Notes: generated from the sequence alone by a model not told the origin. Shown: positions 9,619 through 21,424, counted from the stretch's first letter. The stretch is 64,000 bases of DNA from Stutzerimonas stutzeri (GCF_000952685.1 NZ_JYHV01000037.1:372001-436000), one strand, 5' to 3'. Numbers and translations: made by a program.

Positions 9619-9649
9619 CTGCCAGCCATCAAGCGAGCGGTTCTGACGA

Positions 9650-10363
9650 TCACGTCGGCTCTTGCCCTTTGGCTGTCTTGACGGACGGTTCCATCGCGAA
9701 TGGAGCATGAAGCTGTGAAAGCAGCGCGGACACCGCCGGACGCGCGCGGTCCGTCAGAAACCCTTCCTCGAGCATCAGCAGCTGGAAAATGCCCCGGCGC
9801 AGCTTGTTCTTGTCCAGCACCTCATCAGGCGAGCTTTGCATGCTGCAGAGAAATCGCACCCAGGACGTCACGATGATCCAAGCGTTGATTGCCAGCGCCT
9901 CCACTTGCGATGGCGTCATGTCGAGAATGCCGGCATCGACGAAGCCCTGATAGATACGCTGCGCGCTCAGCAAATGGCGCTTGGCGAACAGGCGATAACG
10001 TGCGGCGAGCCGATCATCGCTGTCCAACAGATGCTCCAGGTCCCGGTACAGGAAGCGGTAGTCCCACATCGCCGCGAGCAGTGACTCGAGGTACCGTGTC
10101 TTGTCTTCGAGGGTCAACGCGCGTCCCTCGGGTAACCGCAGGAACCCTTCGAAATCCGCCTCGTAACGACCGAACAGCTCGGCGATGATCATCTGCTTAT
10201 TGCGAAAATGGTAATAGAGATTGCCCGGCGAGATTTCCAGATGTGTCGCTATGTGATTGGTGGTCACGCTGCGCTCGCCCTGGGCATTGAACAGTTCCAG
10301 GCTGGCCTGAAGAATGCGATGGCGGGTATTCGGCTTGGGGGACATTAAGGGAGATTCATCCAT
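9650..10363 (-). CDS. TetR/AcrR-family transcriptional regulator
   Basis: This ~237-residue repressor has an N-terminal TetR helix-turn-helix (TRHRILQASLELF, then ISPGNLYYHFRNK) and an all-helical ligand-binding C-terminal domain. Starting at the ATG ending at 10363 removes an unlikely TTG-initiated extension; a second in-frame ATG ends at 10345. It is divergent from an aldehyde dehydrogenase gene. The intergenic region contains a palindrome inside the dehydrogenase promoter, so it probably represses that gene and perhaps itself. The inducer is unknown. Confidence 0.87.
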   Translation of the reverse strand: MDESPLMSPKPNTRHRILQASLELFNAQGERSVTTNHIATHLEISPGNLYYHFRNKQMIIAELFGRYEADFEGFLRLPEGRALTLEDKTRYLESLLAAMWDYRFLYRDLEHLLDSDDRLAARYRLFAKRHLLSAQRIYQGFVDAGILDMTPSQVEALAINAWIIVTSWVRFLCSMQSSPDEVLDKNKLRRGIFQLLMLEEGFLTDRARPAVSALLSQLHAPFAMEPSVKTAKGQEPT

Positions 10364-10416
10364 CGCACTAAACCTGGCGGGCAAAGATAACCCGCCGATC
10401 TCGGCCGCGCACTCAA

Positions 10417-10445
10417 TTGACAGGCTAGAGTATTTGCTCTAATAC
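10417..10445 (+). promoter_or_regulatory. Near-consensus sigma-70 promoter of the aldehyde dehydrogenase gene
   Basis: TTGACA at 10417-10422 and TAATAC at 10440-10445 are separated by exactly 17 bases. The site lies ~33 bases upstream of the GTG start. A promoter this strong in a pseudomonad usually needs a repressor, which fits the operator overlapping it. Confidence 0.8.
10426..10441. promoter_or_regulatory. Palindromic operator within the promoter spacer (probable TetR site)
   Basis: TAGAG-TATTTG-CTCTA is a perfect inverted repeat with 5-bp arms and a 6-bp centre. It fills most of the spacer and touches the -10 element. A TetR dimer bound here would block RNA polymerase. The assignment to the adjacent TetR gene is inferred from position. 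Confidence 0.6.
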
Positions 10446-10477
10446 CGACAACTGCCTTCCGCTCCGGAGCATTACCC

Positions 10478-12906
<2,429 letters not shown>

Positions 12907-13104
12907 TAGGCAAACCCTCGTTGCTCCCGGGCAGTGAGGCCGGGCACATCGTCCCGTCAGCCAAGCTGACAACCTCAATCGGCATGTAACCACCCTGCCC
13001 CGACAACAGGTTCTACGCTCCGGGTACGCCTGCTCGCCCGCAAATCTCGAGGCCAAATCGCAGCCGCCTGGACTCATCGACGACGAATCAAATGCTCAAA
13101 ACAA

Positions 13105-13139
13105 CACGGCTTCGCGCGCGATCAAGCGGCGAAGCCGTG
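13105..13139 (-). terminator. Probable terminator of the 113-residue membrane-protein gene
   Basis: An 11-bp perfect stem (CACGGCTTCGC at 13105-13115 and GCGAAGCCGTG at 13129-13139) has a 13-base loop. On the minus strand it is followed by TTGTTTTG. It sits ~50 bases past the stop of the minus-strand gene. Confidence 0.65.
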
Positions 13140-13188
13140 GGGGAAGGCAGATCGAGTAAAGGGTTCGACCTGATGCTGCTGGCCTGGG

Positions 13189-13530
13189 TCAGTCTTGGCG
13201 GTTGTAACCGACGCGGGTGCAACCCAGGCAGCGAGCAAAGGCGGCGGCGCCGGGTTCGACCACCAGTGCCTGCCCGGTTTCCTTGATGCCGCCACCCATG
13301 GCACTGAACGGCAGGCTGACGACGAACAGGCCGGCACCGACGACCGTGGCGGCGATCAGCAGCGGGCGGGCGATCAGCAGATCCCCGACGATGGAAAAGG
13401 CTTTGGGTGCCTCGACGGTGTACATCGGATCGCCGCTGGCGTTCTGCTGCACCGATTGCGCCTGGGCCGGCATCGCCAGCAGGCCAGTGGTAAGGGCCAA
13501 GACAACAGCAGTGGAGCGAAACAGTTTCAT
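13189..13530 (-). CDS. Small exported or membrane protein of unknown function
   Basis: This 113-residue protein has a signal peptide ([10 protein letters not shown] start, AQA cleavage near 24). A short polar segment follows, then a hydrophobic stretch at ~50-75 ([19 protein letters not shown]). A C-terminal tail carries two Cys residues in [10 protein letters not shown]. The family is not recognised with certainty; similar small proteins occur at this locus in other pseudomonads, downstream of mutM. It is codirectional with mutM, with a gap of ~115 bases, and has its own terminator. It may be a membrane-anchored protein whose paired cysteines bind a metal or form a disulfide, which is speculation. 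Confidence 0.75.
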   Translation of the reverse strand: MKLFRSTAVVLALTTGLLAMPAQAQSVQQNASGDPMYTVEAPKAFSIVGDLLIARPLLIAATVVGAGLFVVSLPFSAMGGGIKETGQALVVEPGAAAFARCLGCTRVGYNRQD

Positions 13531-13645
13531 GGTGTGGTCCTTCAGCTGGGCGAAACGAGGCAGATGATTGTAGTGCCGGTCACTATAGCAGTGGCCGTCA
13601 GTTGTTGATCGTGAACACCGTCAATGCCTGCACACTCGGGCGGCA

Positions 13646-14458
13646 TCATCGCTGGCAGCGTCCGCAGTAGACACTGGCGCGCTGGCCCAGACGAATCTCG
13701 CGCAACGTCGAGCCGCAGCTCTTGCAGAAATCCCCACCTCGGCCATAGACGAACAGCTCCTGCTGAAAATAGCCGGGCTTGCCGTCGCCGCCGACGAAAT
13801 CGCGCAACGTCGTCCCGCCGCGCTCGATAGCGTAGGCGAGGATCCGCTTGATCTCGACGGCAAGCTTCAGATAACGCGCCCGCGAAACCGTACCGGCCGG
13901 CCGTCGTGGATCAATACCGGCAGCGAACAACGCCTCGCTCGCATAAATGTTGCCGACGCCCACCACCACCGCGTTGTCCATGATGAACGGTTTGATCGCC
14001 ATGCTGCGTCCACGCGACAGTTGGAACAGCCGGTCGCCGTCGAAGGCTTCGCTGAGCGGCTCCGGCCCGAGATTGGCGAGCAGCACATGGCTCAGTGGCG
14101 CATCGCTCCAGAGCAGCGCTCCGAAACGACGCGGATCGGTGTAGCGCAGCGCCATACCGGAGTCGAGCAGGATATCGACGTGCTCGTGCTTGCCCACCGG
14201 CAGATCGGCGGGCACCAGCCGCAGACTGCCGGACATGCCCAGGTGGGCGATCAGCGTGCCTGCCTCCGCCTTGATCAGCAGGTACTTGGCGCGCCGCTCG
14301 ACCGCCTCGATGCGCTGGCCGGACAGACGCACGTCGAGGTCGTCCGGAATCGGCCAGCGCAACCGACGCTCGCGCACGATCACGCGACTGACTCGCTGAC
14401 CGATCAGGTGCGGCTCGATGCCGCGGCGGGTGGTTTCGACTTCAGGAAGTTCAGGCAT
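13646..14458 (-). CDS. mutM: Formamidopyrimidine-DNA glycosylase MutM (Fpg)
   Basis: This 270-residue bifunctional glycosylase/AP lyase removes 8-oxoguanine and formamidopyrimidines. The mature N-terminus [12 protein letters not shown] supplies the catalytic Pro2 and Glu3. The helix-two-turn-helix region contains [13 protein letters not shown]. The C-terminal zinc finger has four Cys (CKSCG and YCGRCQR). Length and motifs are all intact. It is codirectional with the HDOD gene just upstream. Confidence 0.96.
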   Translation of the reverse strand: MPELPEVETTRRGIEPHLIGQRVSRVIVRERRLRWPIPDDLDVRLSGQRIEAVERRAKYLLIKAEAGTLIAHLGMSGSLRLVPADLPVGKHEHVDILLDSGMALRYTDPRRFGALLWSDAPLSHVLLANLGPEPLSEAFDGDRLFQLSRGRSMAIKPFIMDNAVVVGVGNIYASEALFAAGIDPRRPAGTVSRARYLKLAVEIKRILAYAIERGGTTLRDFVGGDGKPGYFQQELFVYGRGGDFCKSCGSTLREIRLGQRASVYCGRCQR

Positions 14459-14514
14459 ACGGGCTATCGAAAATGAACCGGGAGGCGACCTTAGCAGCTA
14501 TTGGTGCCGTGCGG

Positions 14515-15378
14515 TCAGCCCACGCCCAGCTCGCGAATGCTGCCCTTGAGGTAGTCGAAATCGTACTCGGAGAGACCGACATATTCGAGCACCTGCTGCT
14601 GTACCGTCACCCACTCGTAGTCGTCCGGCTGATCACCGAGCACACGATGGCAGGCGCAGATGTGCTCGGCCATCTTCAGGATCGCCAGCAGCGTCTTGAT
14701 CTGCGGATCGCTCAACTCATCATCGAACAGCGCCAGGGCGTTGTGATGATTGGCGATGGCCTCGCACAGATGAACCGGCAGTTTCCAGGAGCGGGCGACG
14801 AAATATCCGACCACCGCGTGGTTGGTGCTGAGCACGCGATTCTCGATGTCGGTGATGCGTACTGCATCGCTGGCACTGGCATAGGCTTCCTCCAGCACGC
14901 TCATGTAACCGGGAAAGCGCGCCAGCATCAGCGGGATCCCGCAATTGTGAAACAGGCCCAGCGTGTAGGCCTCGTCGGGCGCCGGATGGCCAATGCGCTT
15001 GGCCAGGGTCAGGCTGGTCATGGCGACATCTTGCGCGGTGTCCCAGAAGCGGTTGAGGGTGACGATGGCCGCGTCGGTCAGCTCGCCCTTGATCGATTGC
15101 GCGTTGATCAGGTTGACCACCGAACGGCAACCCAGCAGGTTGACCGCCTGCTGGATCGAGGCAATGCGATTGGCGAGGCCGAAGAGCGGAGAGTTGACGG
15201 TTTTCAGCAGCGCACCGGAGAGACCGGGATCCTGACTGATCAAGCGGGCAATCGCTCGGAGGTCAGGGTCCGGCATGACCTGCTCCATCTGCAGATCGAC
15301 CATGATCTGCGGCTGCGGCGGCACACTGATGCCCTGTAGCACGCTGCGGATCTGCTCGTCGGAAAGCTCGACTGTCAT
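14515..15378 (-). CDS. HDOD-domain protein
   Basis: This 287-residue protein is made almost entirely of an HDOD domain, a non-catalytic relative of HD hydrolases. Typical segments are PDPDLRAIARLISQDPGLSG, TVNSPLFGL and LGLFHNCGIPLM. HDOD proteins work in signalling and biofilm or motility control, usually as protein-binding modules. Regulatory inputs are not visible. It lies upstream of mutM on the same strand and is divergent from the PfpI-like gene. Confidence 0.9.
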   Translation of the reverse strand: MTVELSDEQIRSVLQGISVPPQPQIMVDLQMEQVMPDPDLRAIARLISQDPGLSGALLKTVNSPLFGLANRIASIQQAVNLLGCRSVVNLINAQSIKGELTDAAIVTLNRFWDTAQDVAMTSLTLAKRIGHPAPDEAYTLGLFHNCGIPLMLARFPGYMSVLEEAYASASDAVRITDIENRVLSTNHAVVGYFVARSWKLPVHLCEAIANHHNALALFDDELSDPQIKTLLAILKMAEHICACHRVLGDQPDDYEWVTVQQQVLEYVGLSEYDFDYLKGSIRELGVG

Positions 15379-15506
15379 GGGAATGACTCAGCTCAGCCAA
15401 TAGCACTTGGCCACCAAAGAAAGAGTGCGAACTTTGGCCGAGAAGATGGTCGGATTCAAGTAGCTCCAATCTGAATACTCATGCAATCCGACGAGGAGGA
15501 TTCGAA

Positions 15507-16046
15507 ATGGCAGCATCACTCAACGGCAAACGCGTGGCGATTCTGGTAACCGACGGCTTCGAGCAGGTCGAACTGACCGGCCCCAAGGAGGCGCTGGAGA
15601 AGAAGGGCGCGACCGTTCATATCATCTCCGCAAAGAACGGCGAAGTGACCGGTTGGAACCACACCACGCCCGCCACGAAATTCCACGTCGATGACACCTT
15701 CGACAGTATCCGCACGGAAGACTACGACGCCCTGCTGCTGCCGGGCGGCGTGGTTAATTCAGACACCATCCGCACCGATGAGATGGCCCAGGAACTGGTG
15801 CGTGACGCGGCGCGTGAAAACAAGACGATTGCGGTTATCTGTCACGGCGCCTGGCTGCTGGCCTCCGCCGATCTGGTGAAGGGCAAGCGCATGACCAGCT
15901 GGCCGTCGCTGACCGATGACCTGAAAAACGCCGGGGCGCAGTGGGTCGACGAGCAGGTGGTAGTCGATGGCCATCTGATCAGCAGCCGCAAGCCGGACGA
16001 CATCCCGGCATTCAGCGAAGCGCTGATCAAGGCGCTCGCCGCCTGA
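15507..16046 (+). CDS. DJ-1/PfpI-family protein (YhbO-like stress protein)
   Basis: This 179-residue protein belongs to the DJ-1/PfpI superfamily. The nucleophile elbow is AVICHGAWLLASAD with Cys ~112 and His ~113, and a conserved Glu lies in TDGFEQVELTGP (~19). Family members act as deglycases, chaperones or weak peptidases in carbonyl and oxidative stress. The activity of this member is not determinable. A strong GAGGAGGA ribosome site precedes the ATG. The family name PfpI comes from an archaeal protease and does not prove protease activity. Confidence 0.92.
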   Translation: MAASLNGKRVAILVTDGFEQVELTGPKEALEKKGATVHIISAKNGEVTGWNHTTPATKFHVDDTFDSIRTEDYDALLLPGGVVNSDTIRTDEMAQELVRDAARENKTIAVICHGAWLLASADLVKGKRMTSWPSLTDDLKNAGAQWVDEQVVVDGHLISSRKPDDIPAFSEALIKALAA

Positions 16047-16236
16047 CAGCGGACGCTGGAAGCGAGCGGACGACTGCTGAGCGTGCAACTGCCGGACCCG
16101 TGTCGGCGGTTTCACCGCTCGGCACGACCCGGTAACTCGGCATGCGGCACCGCAACGATCCGCTTTTCCTCGAGGTAGGGGCCTGAAGCGCGCCGCTCCT
16201 ATACAATGCCCGCCCCCTTGCCCGGAGCCCTTCCCG

Positions 16237-17433
16237 ATGACCCTGCCCAGCCTGCGCCTCAAAGCCAATGCCGATCGCCGTCTGCGTGCCGGTCACCTGT
16301 GGGTCTACAGCAACGAGGTGGACACCGCTGCCACGCCGCTGAGCGGCTTTGCCGCTGGCGATCAGGCGATTCTCGAAGCCGCGGGCGGCAAGCCGCTGGG
16401 CATCGTCGGCGTCTCGCCGAACAACCTGATCTGCGCGCGCCTGCTGTCGCGCGACCTCAAGCACAGTCTGGACAAGTCGCTGCTGGTGCATCGCATCCAG
16501 GTCGCCCTGTCGCTGCGCGAACGTCTGTTCGATCAGCCTTGCTACCGCCTGATCTACGGTGACTCCGACCTCTTGCCGGGCCTGGTGGTGGACCGTTTCC
16601 ACGACCACCTGGTGGTGCAGCTGGCCTCGGCGACCATGGAGCGCAACAAGGATGCCGTGCTCGAAGCCTTGGTCCAGGTCATCAAGCCGCGCGGCGTGCT
16701 GTGGAAGAACGACTCCAGCGCACGCGACGCCGAGGGCCTCGAGCGTTACGTCGATACCGCCTTCGGTGTGGTGCCGGAATGGGTCGCCCTTGAAGAGAAC
16801 GGCGTGAAGTTCGAAGCGCCCGTTCTTCAGGGCCAGAAGACTGGCTGGTTCTACGACCACCGCATGAATCGCGCGCGACTGGCTCCCTACGTCAAAGGCA
16901 AGCGCGTGCTCGACCTGTTCAGCTACATCGGCGGCTGGGGCGTGCAGGCGGCGGCGTTCGGCGCCAGCGAAGTGTTCTGCGTCGACGCCTCGGCCTTCGC
17001 CCTCGATGGCGTAGAGCGCAACGCCGCACTCAATGGCGTGGCCGAGAGGATGACCTGTGTGGAAGGCGACGCCTTCGAAGCGATGAGGGAGCTGAAGAAC
17101 GCTGAAGAGCGCTTCGACGTGGTCATCACCGATCCACCTGCCTTCATCAAGCGCAAGAAAGACATCAAGAACGGCGAGGCCGCCTACCGCCGCCTGAACG
17201 AAACCGCCATGCGCCTGCTGAACAAGGACGGCATTCTGGTCAGTGCCAGCTGCTCGATGCACCTGGAAGAGGACAACCTGCAGAACATCCTGCTCGGCAG
17301 CGCACGTCATCTGGACCGCAACATCCAGCTACTCGAACGCGGCGCCCAGGGGCCTGACCATCCGGTGCATCCGGCGATTCCTGAAACGCGTTACATCAAA
17401 AGCATCACCTGCCGAATATTGCCGAACAGCTGA
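16237..17433 (+). CDS. RlmI-like 23S rRNA (cytosine)-methyltransferase
   Basis: This 398-residue protein has an N-terminal PUA-like RNA-binding domain (to ~75) and a RlmI-type Rossmann methyltransferase. The SAM motif is DLFSYIGGWGVQAAAFGA, the active-site motif is ITDPPAFIKRKKD, and the catalytic Cys lies in SASCSMHL. RlmI makes m5C1962 in 23S rRNA. It is annotated as RlmI-like because the exact target base was not tested. The GGAG upstream of 16237 sets the start. Confidence 0.88.
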   Translation: MTLPSLRLKANADRRLRAGHLWVYSNEVDTAATPLSGFAAGDQAILEAAGGKPLGIVGVSPNNLICARLLSRDLKHSLDKSLLVHRIQVALSLRERLFDQPCYRLIYGDSDLLPGLVVDRFHDHLVVQLASATMERNKDAVLEALVQVIKPRGVLWKNDSSARDAEGLERYVDTAFGVVPEWVALEENGVKFEAPVLQGQKTGWFYDHRMNRARLAPYVKGKRVLDLFSYIGGWGVQAAAFGASEVFCVDASAFALDGVERNAALNGVAERMTCVEGDAFEAMRELKNAEERFDVVITDPPAFIKRKKDIKNGEAAYRRLNETAMRLLNKDGILVSASCSMHLEEDNLQNILLGSARHLDRNIQLLERGAQGPDHPVHPAIPETRYIKSITCRILPNS

Positions 17434-17452
17434 GGAGGAGCGCGGCGGAGAC

Positions 17453-17478
17453 GGTGGATGTGAAAAGCGACATCCACC
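17453..17478. repeat. REP-like hairpin (GGTGGATGT type)
   Basis: A perfect inverted repeat has 9-bp arms (GGTGGATGT and ACATCCACC) and an 8-base loop. It begins 20 bases after the stop of the RlmI-like gene. Repeats of this GTGGAT/ATCCAC type are scattered in pseudomonad genomes. It may act as a 3' mRNA-stabilising or terminating hairpin. Confidence 0.7.
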
Positions 17479-17514
17479 CTACGTCACTTCCCCGCAGCGC
17501 CGTGTCCGCGCGCA

Positions 17515-17561
17515 GGGTGGATGGCCACCCCGGTGGAAGACCGCGAAGCGTCTTCCACCGG
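17515..17561. repeat. Two further REP-like hairpins (GGGTGG and CCGGTGGAAGA types)
   Basis: GGGTGG-ATGG-CCACCC (17515-17530) is followed directly by an 11-bp perfect stem, CCGGTGGAAGA (17530-17540) with TCTTCCACCGG (17551-17561) around a 10-base loop. With the hairpin at 17453 they form a cluster of three between the RlmI-like gene and ilvD. Confidence 0.7.
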
Positions 17562-17802
17562 AGCCGGCACGCCGACAACCAGCGAAGCCCGACCATCAGC
17601 CTTCCCCGGTGCCGCAACCGCGCGTAGAATCGGGGCCATTCCTCGCCATCATCCCCCGGCGGGCCCATGAGCCCAGGCCGCCCGAGCGATACCCCGCCTC
17701 GATCCGGCCCCTCCGCACGCACGGTCACCTGCCGTTGCACGCGGCACAGGTGACGCTCACCATATGCACTACTCGACCAGCTGATTAGCCGCAGGAACCG
17801 TC
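17562..17802 (+). other. Leader region of ilvD without a recognisable gene
   Basis: This stretch of ~240 bases between the REP-like cluster and the ilvD start holds no credible ORF. No leader peptide rich in branched-chain amino-acid codons and no attenuator were recognised. An AGGA ribosome site lies just before the ilvD ATG. The promoter was not identified with confidence. Confidence 0.5.
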
Positions 17803-19641
17803 ATGCCCGATTACCGCTCGAAAACCTCCACGCACGGCCGCAACATGGCCGGTGCCCGCGCGCTGTGGCGTGCCACCGGCATGAAGGACGAAGATTTCAA
17901 GAAGCCGATCATCGCCATCGCCAACTCCTTCACCCAGTTCGTGCCCGGCCACGTGCATCTTAAGGACCTCGGCCAGCTGGTCGCCCGTGAAATCGAAAAG
18001 CACGGCGGTGTGGCCAAGGAATTCAACACCATCGCGGTCGATGACGGGATCGCCATGGGGCACGATGGCATGCTCTATTCGCTGCCCTCGCGCGAGATCA
18101 TTGCCGATTCGGTCGAATACATGGTCAACGCGCACTGCGCCGACGCCATCGTCTGCATCTCCAACTGCGACAAGATCACCCCCGGCATGCTGATGGCCGC
18201 GCTGCGCCTGAACATTCCGGTGGTGTTCGTCTCCGGCGGGCCGATGGAAGCCGGCAAGACCAAGCTGGCCAGCCACGGTCTGGACCTGGTAGACGCCATG
18301 GTGATCGCGGCCGACGAAAGCGCCAGTGATGAAAAAGTCGCCGAATACGAGCGCAGCGCCTGCCCGACCTGCGGCAGCTGCTCCGGCATGTTCACCGCCA
18401 ACTCGATGAACTGCCTGGCCGAAGCCCTGGGCCTGGCGCTGCCGGGCAACGGCTCGACCCTGGCCACTCACAGCGATCGCGAACAGCTGTTCCTACGCGC
18501 CGGGCGTACCGCGGTCGAGCTGTGCCAGCGTTACTACGGTGAAGGCGACGAGTCGGTTCTGCCGCGCAACATCGCCAGCCGCCGTGCGTTCGAGAACGCC
18601 ATGACCCTGGACATCGCCATGGGCGGCTCGACCAACACTATCCTGCACCTGCTGGCCGCCGCCCAGGAGGCCGAGGTCGACTTCGACCTGCGCGCCATCG
18701 ACGCCCTGTCGCGCAAGGTGCCGCAGCTGTGCAAGGTCGCGCCGAACATCCAGAAGTACCACATGGAAGACGTGCACCGCGCCGGTGGCATCTTCTCCAT
18801 CCTCGGCGAACTGGCCCGCGGCGGCCTGCTGCACACCGACGTGCCCACCGTACACAGCCGCAGCATGGAAGAAGCCATCGCCCAGTGGGACATTACCCAG
18901 ACCCAGGACGAAGCGGTGCACACCTTTTTCAAGGCCGGCCCGGCCGGCATCCCGACGCAGACGGCGTTCAGCCAGTCCACCCGCTGGGACACCCTCGACC
19001 TGGACCGCGCCGAAGGCTGCATCCGCAGCGTCGAGCATGCCTATTCCGCTGAAGGCGGCCTGGCCGTGCTCTACGGCAACATCGCCCTGGATGGCTGCGT
19101 GGTGAAAACCGCGGGTGTGGACGAATCCATCCATGTGTTCGAAGGCACGGCGAAAATCTTCGAGAGCCAGGACAGCGCTGTCAAAGGCATCCTCAACGAC
19201 GAGGTGAAGGCCGGCGATATCGTCATCATCCGCTACGAAGGCCCGAAAGGCGGCCCGGGCATGCAGGAAATGCTCTACCCGACCTCGTACCTGAAATCCA
19301 AAGGTCTGGGCAAGGCCTGCGCCCTGCTCACCGACGGCCGCTTCTCCGGCGGCACCTCGGGCCTGTCCATCGGCCATGCCTCGCCGGAAGCCGCCGCGGG
19401 CGGTGCCATCGGCCTGGTACGTGATGGCGACAAGGTGCTGATCGACATCCCCAACCGCAGCATCCAGCTGCAGGTCAGCGATGAAGAGCTGTCTCACCGC
19501 CGCATCGAGCAGGACAAGAAGGGCTGGAAGCCTGCGGCACCGCGCGCGCGCAAGGTGACCACCGCCCTCAAGGCCTACGCCCTGCTCGCCACCAGCGCCG
19601 ACAAGGGTGCAGTGCGCAACAAGGCGATGCTGGACGACTGA
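17803..19641 (+). CDS. ilvD: Dihydroxy-acid dehydratase IlvD
   Basis: This iron-sulfur enzyme of 612 residues dehydrates 2,3-dihydroxy-isovalerate and 2,3-dihydroxy-3-methylvalerate in valine, leucine and isoleucine synthesis. Cluster ligands are visible as Cys ~49-region/122 in [10 protein letters not shown] and the Cys group CPTCGSCSG (~187-193). The C-terminal [18 protein letters not shown] is the ILVD_EDD signature 2. The length matches the long form typical of gammaproteobacteria. It stands alone, away from other ilv genes, with its own terminator. Confidence 0.97.
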   Translation: MPDYRSKTSTHGRNMAGARALWRATGMKDEDFKKPIIAIANSFTQFVPGHVHLKDLGQLVAREIEKHGGVAKEFNTIAVDDGIAMGHDGMLYSLPSREIIADSVEYMVNAHCADAIVCISNCDKITPGMLMAALRLNIPVVFVSGGPMEAGKTKLASHGLDLVDAMVIAADESASDEKVAEYERSACPTCGSCSGMFTANSMNCLAEALGLALPGNGSTLATHSDREQLFLRAGRTAVELCQRYYGEGDESVLPRNIASRRAFENAMTLDIAMGGSTNTILHLLAAAQEAEVDFDLRAIDALSRKVPQLCKVAPNIQKYHMEDVHRAGGIFSILGELARGGLLHTDVPTVHSRSMEEAIAQWDITQTQDEAVHTFFKAGPAGIPTQTAFSQSTRWDTLDLDRAEGCIRSVEHAYSAEGGLAVLYGNIALDGCVVKTAGVDESIHVFEGTAKIFESQDSAVKGILNDEVKAGDIVIIRYEGPKGGPGMQEMLYPTSYLKSKGLGKACALLTDGRFSGGTSGLSIGHASPEAAAGGAIGLVRDGDKVLIDIPNRSIQLQVSDEELSHRRIEQDKKGWKPAAPRARKVTTALKAYALLATSADKGAVRNKAMLDD

Positions 19642-19664
19642 TCGTTCGGGTTACTGCGGCAAAG

Positions 19665-19691
19665 AAAGCCCGACCATCGTGTCGGGCTTTT
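19665..19691. terminator. Intrinsic terminator after ilvD, probably bidirectional
   Basis: A 10-bp stem (AAAGCCCGAC and GTCGGGCTTT, loop 19675-19680) is followed by T residues on the plus strand. On the minus strand the A-rich left arm reads as TTTCTTT. It lies between convergent ilvD and the DUF4153 gene and overlaps the DUF4153 stop, so it could end both transcripts. Confidence 0.85.
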
Positions 19692-21424
19692 CATGGCTCG
19701 CTGATTGCCGGTTCCAGGCGAGCACCATCAATTTCGATCGCATTGAATCGGGGCGCAACCAGTTCGAATCCACCACGCTCCAGAAGCTCGCCAAGTGCCT
19801 CGCCGTCCGGCAGCGAGCCTCCGGTGACACGCATCTGCCCGAGCCAGCGCCAGCCACCTGCCGCATCACGTCCCAATACCGGCACCGTCCAGGACGCGCC
19901 GCGTAGCAGCAACACCTCGAATTGGCCGTCGCGATCCAGATCCACCGCAAACAAGCGGCACTCGCTAGCGCATCCCTGGTTACTGACGGAACGTGCCAAC
20001 GAGCCATCTTCATCCGTCACAGGTTGGCCAATCCAGCGCACGGGCGGGGCGTTCGCGACCTCTTGCTCCTGTTTCCAGGCCCAATAGTGATCCGCCTTAT
20101 CAAGCCGCTGCAGATCGGCTTGCAGGCCAGTGCGCCGAGCTTCGTCCTCCCAAGGCTCGCCCAGCTTTTCACGTAGCGCTTGCAGATACCGCCGCCCCGG
20201 CTCGCCCAGTTGAAAGCGCAGCGCGCCGAGATCGGTTCGCTCGGCGGGCAGCCTGGCATCGAGCAGCCGCTGGTACTGATTCGCGGCACTCAGTTGGAGC
20301 GGGCTCAGCATCGGTACATGCATCAACACCAGCAGAAATGCGGCGAACAGCGCCAACGGCGGGTTGCTCTGCCGCAGCCCACTCAGCCAGGTGGGGTCAC
20401 GCCGGATCACCGCTCTGACCAGTGCAATGCCATGCACCATCGCCATCAGCGCCAGGAGCGCAGCCAATACGCGATCCGGGGTCAGCCCGTACTGGTCGAT
20501 ACGCAGCCACAGCGCATGCATCGCGAACCCGGCCAGCAACGGCAGGCACAGCGAGCTGGCATCGACCAGCAGCCGCAGCGGTCTCGGATAGTGGGCGGCC
20601 TGCTGAGCGTCTTGCACCACACCGTTGAGCAGGACCACGTGCGCGAACACCAGCGTCAGCAGAATCGGCGTGGCGTGACGTGTCGCCCAGAGCGGAGCCA
20701 GCCCGGTAAACGGCAGGAAGACCACGAACAGCAACAGAATCACCACCGTCAACGGCAACAGGAAGCGACACATGGCCTGCAGCACGTTGCGCAGCGCGTC
20801 GATGACCTGCCCGCGTTCCAACCCGATGCGCAGCCCAGCGGCGACGACCATAGCGCTGGCGACCCAGACGAAGCCAGACGAGCGGAACAGCCGCTTGAAC
20901 TGATCGATCCCGAGCATGCTGAACAGGCCCGCCCAGAGCCAGATCAACAACCAGAAGACACCCAGCATCACCAGTGCCATAAACAGCAGCAGGCCGTTGT
21001 TCCACGCGTGGCGGTAGAGGGCGTTGTAATCGAAACGCCAACGATGCGCAGGGTCCCGCGCCTGGATGAAGGGCGTGAGGATGTAGGCCAGGGCGAGTTG
21101 GCTCCACAGCAGCAGCGTGCCGGTGGTTTCTTCCAGGCGATACCAGCGCGGCTGATCGAACTGAGCCGCCAGTGCCGCCGCTAATACAGCGGGCAGCAGA
21201 ATCGCCGGCAGCAATAGTTCCCACCGTCGCGCCTCGCGTATTCGCCCCCAGAGCATCTGTAGCTGCCACCCGCCTACCACGACGATGGCGATCAACGCCG
21301 AACACAAGGACCGCCAGATCGCTCCGTGCGGCCAGCTTTCGCTCGCGGCCCAGAGTGTCGCGCCCTGGAGCAGGCCCAACGCCAGGTAAACTATCAACGG
21401 TCGTTGCTCACTCGCTCGTTGCAT
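19691..21424 (-). CDS. DUF4153-family multi-spanning membrane protein
   Basis: This 577-residue protein has about 11-12 hydrophobic spans in its first ~385 residues. A ~190-residue soluble C-terminal domain follows. The membrane part resembles DUF4153, a family of unknown function. The soluble part contains a D-x-D-x-D-G segment (AVDLDRDGQFEVLLL) like the calcium-binding loop of FG-GAP/VCBS repeats. The function is unknown; a cell-envelope role is likely from topology. It is convergent with ilvD and divergent from the NCS2 permease. Confidence 0.8.
   Translation of the reverse strand: MQRASEQRPLIVYLALGLLQGATLWAASESWPHGAIWRSLCSALIAIVVVGGWQLQMLWGRIREARRWELLLPAILLPAVLAAALAAQFDQPRWYRLEETTGTLLLWSQLALAYILTPFIQARDPAHRWRFDYNALYRHAWNNGLLLFMALVMLGVFWLLIWLWAGLFSMLGIDQFKRLFRSSGFVWVASAMVVAAGLRIGLERGQVIDALRNVLQAMCRFLLPLTVVILLLFVVFLPFTGLAPLWATRHATPILLTLVFAHVVLLNGVVQDAQQAAHYPRPLRLLVDASSLCLPLLAGFAMHALWLRIDQYGLTPDRVLAALLALMAMVHGIALVRAVIRRDPTWLSGLRQSNPPLALFAAFLLVLMHVPMLSPLQLSAANQYQRLLDARLPAERTDLGALRFQLGEPGRRYLQALREKLGEPWEDEARRTGLQADLQRLDKADHYWAWKQEQEVANAPPVRWIGQPVTDEDGSLARSVSNQGCASECRLFAVDLDRDGQFEVLLLRGASWTVPVLGRDAAGGWRWLGQMRVTGGSLPDGEALGELLERGGFELVAPRFNAIEIDGARLEPAISEP

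Noticed and set aside
18493-19497. 334-codon frame opposite ilvD
   Set aside because: Shadow frame with His/Gly/Val-rich composition; IlvD is intact on the plus strand.
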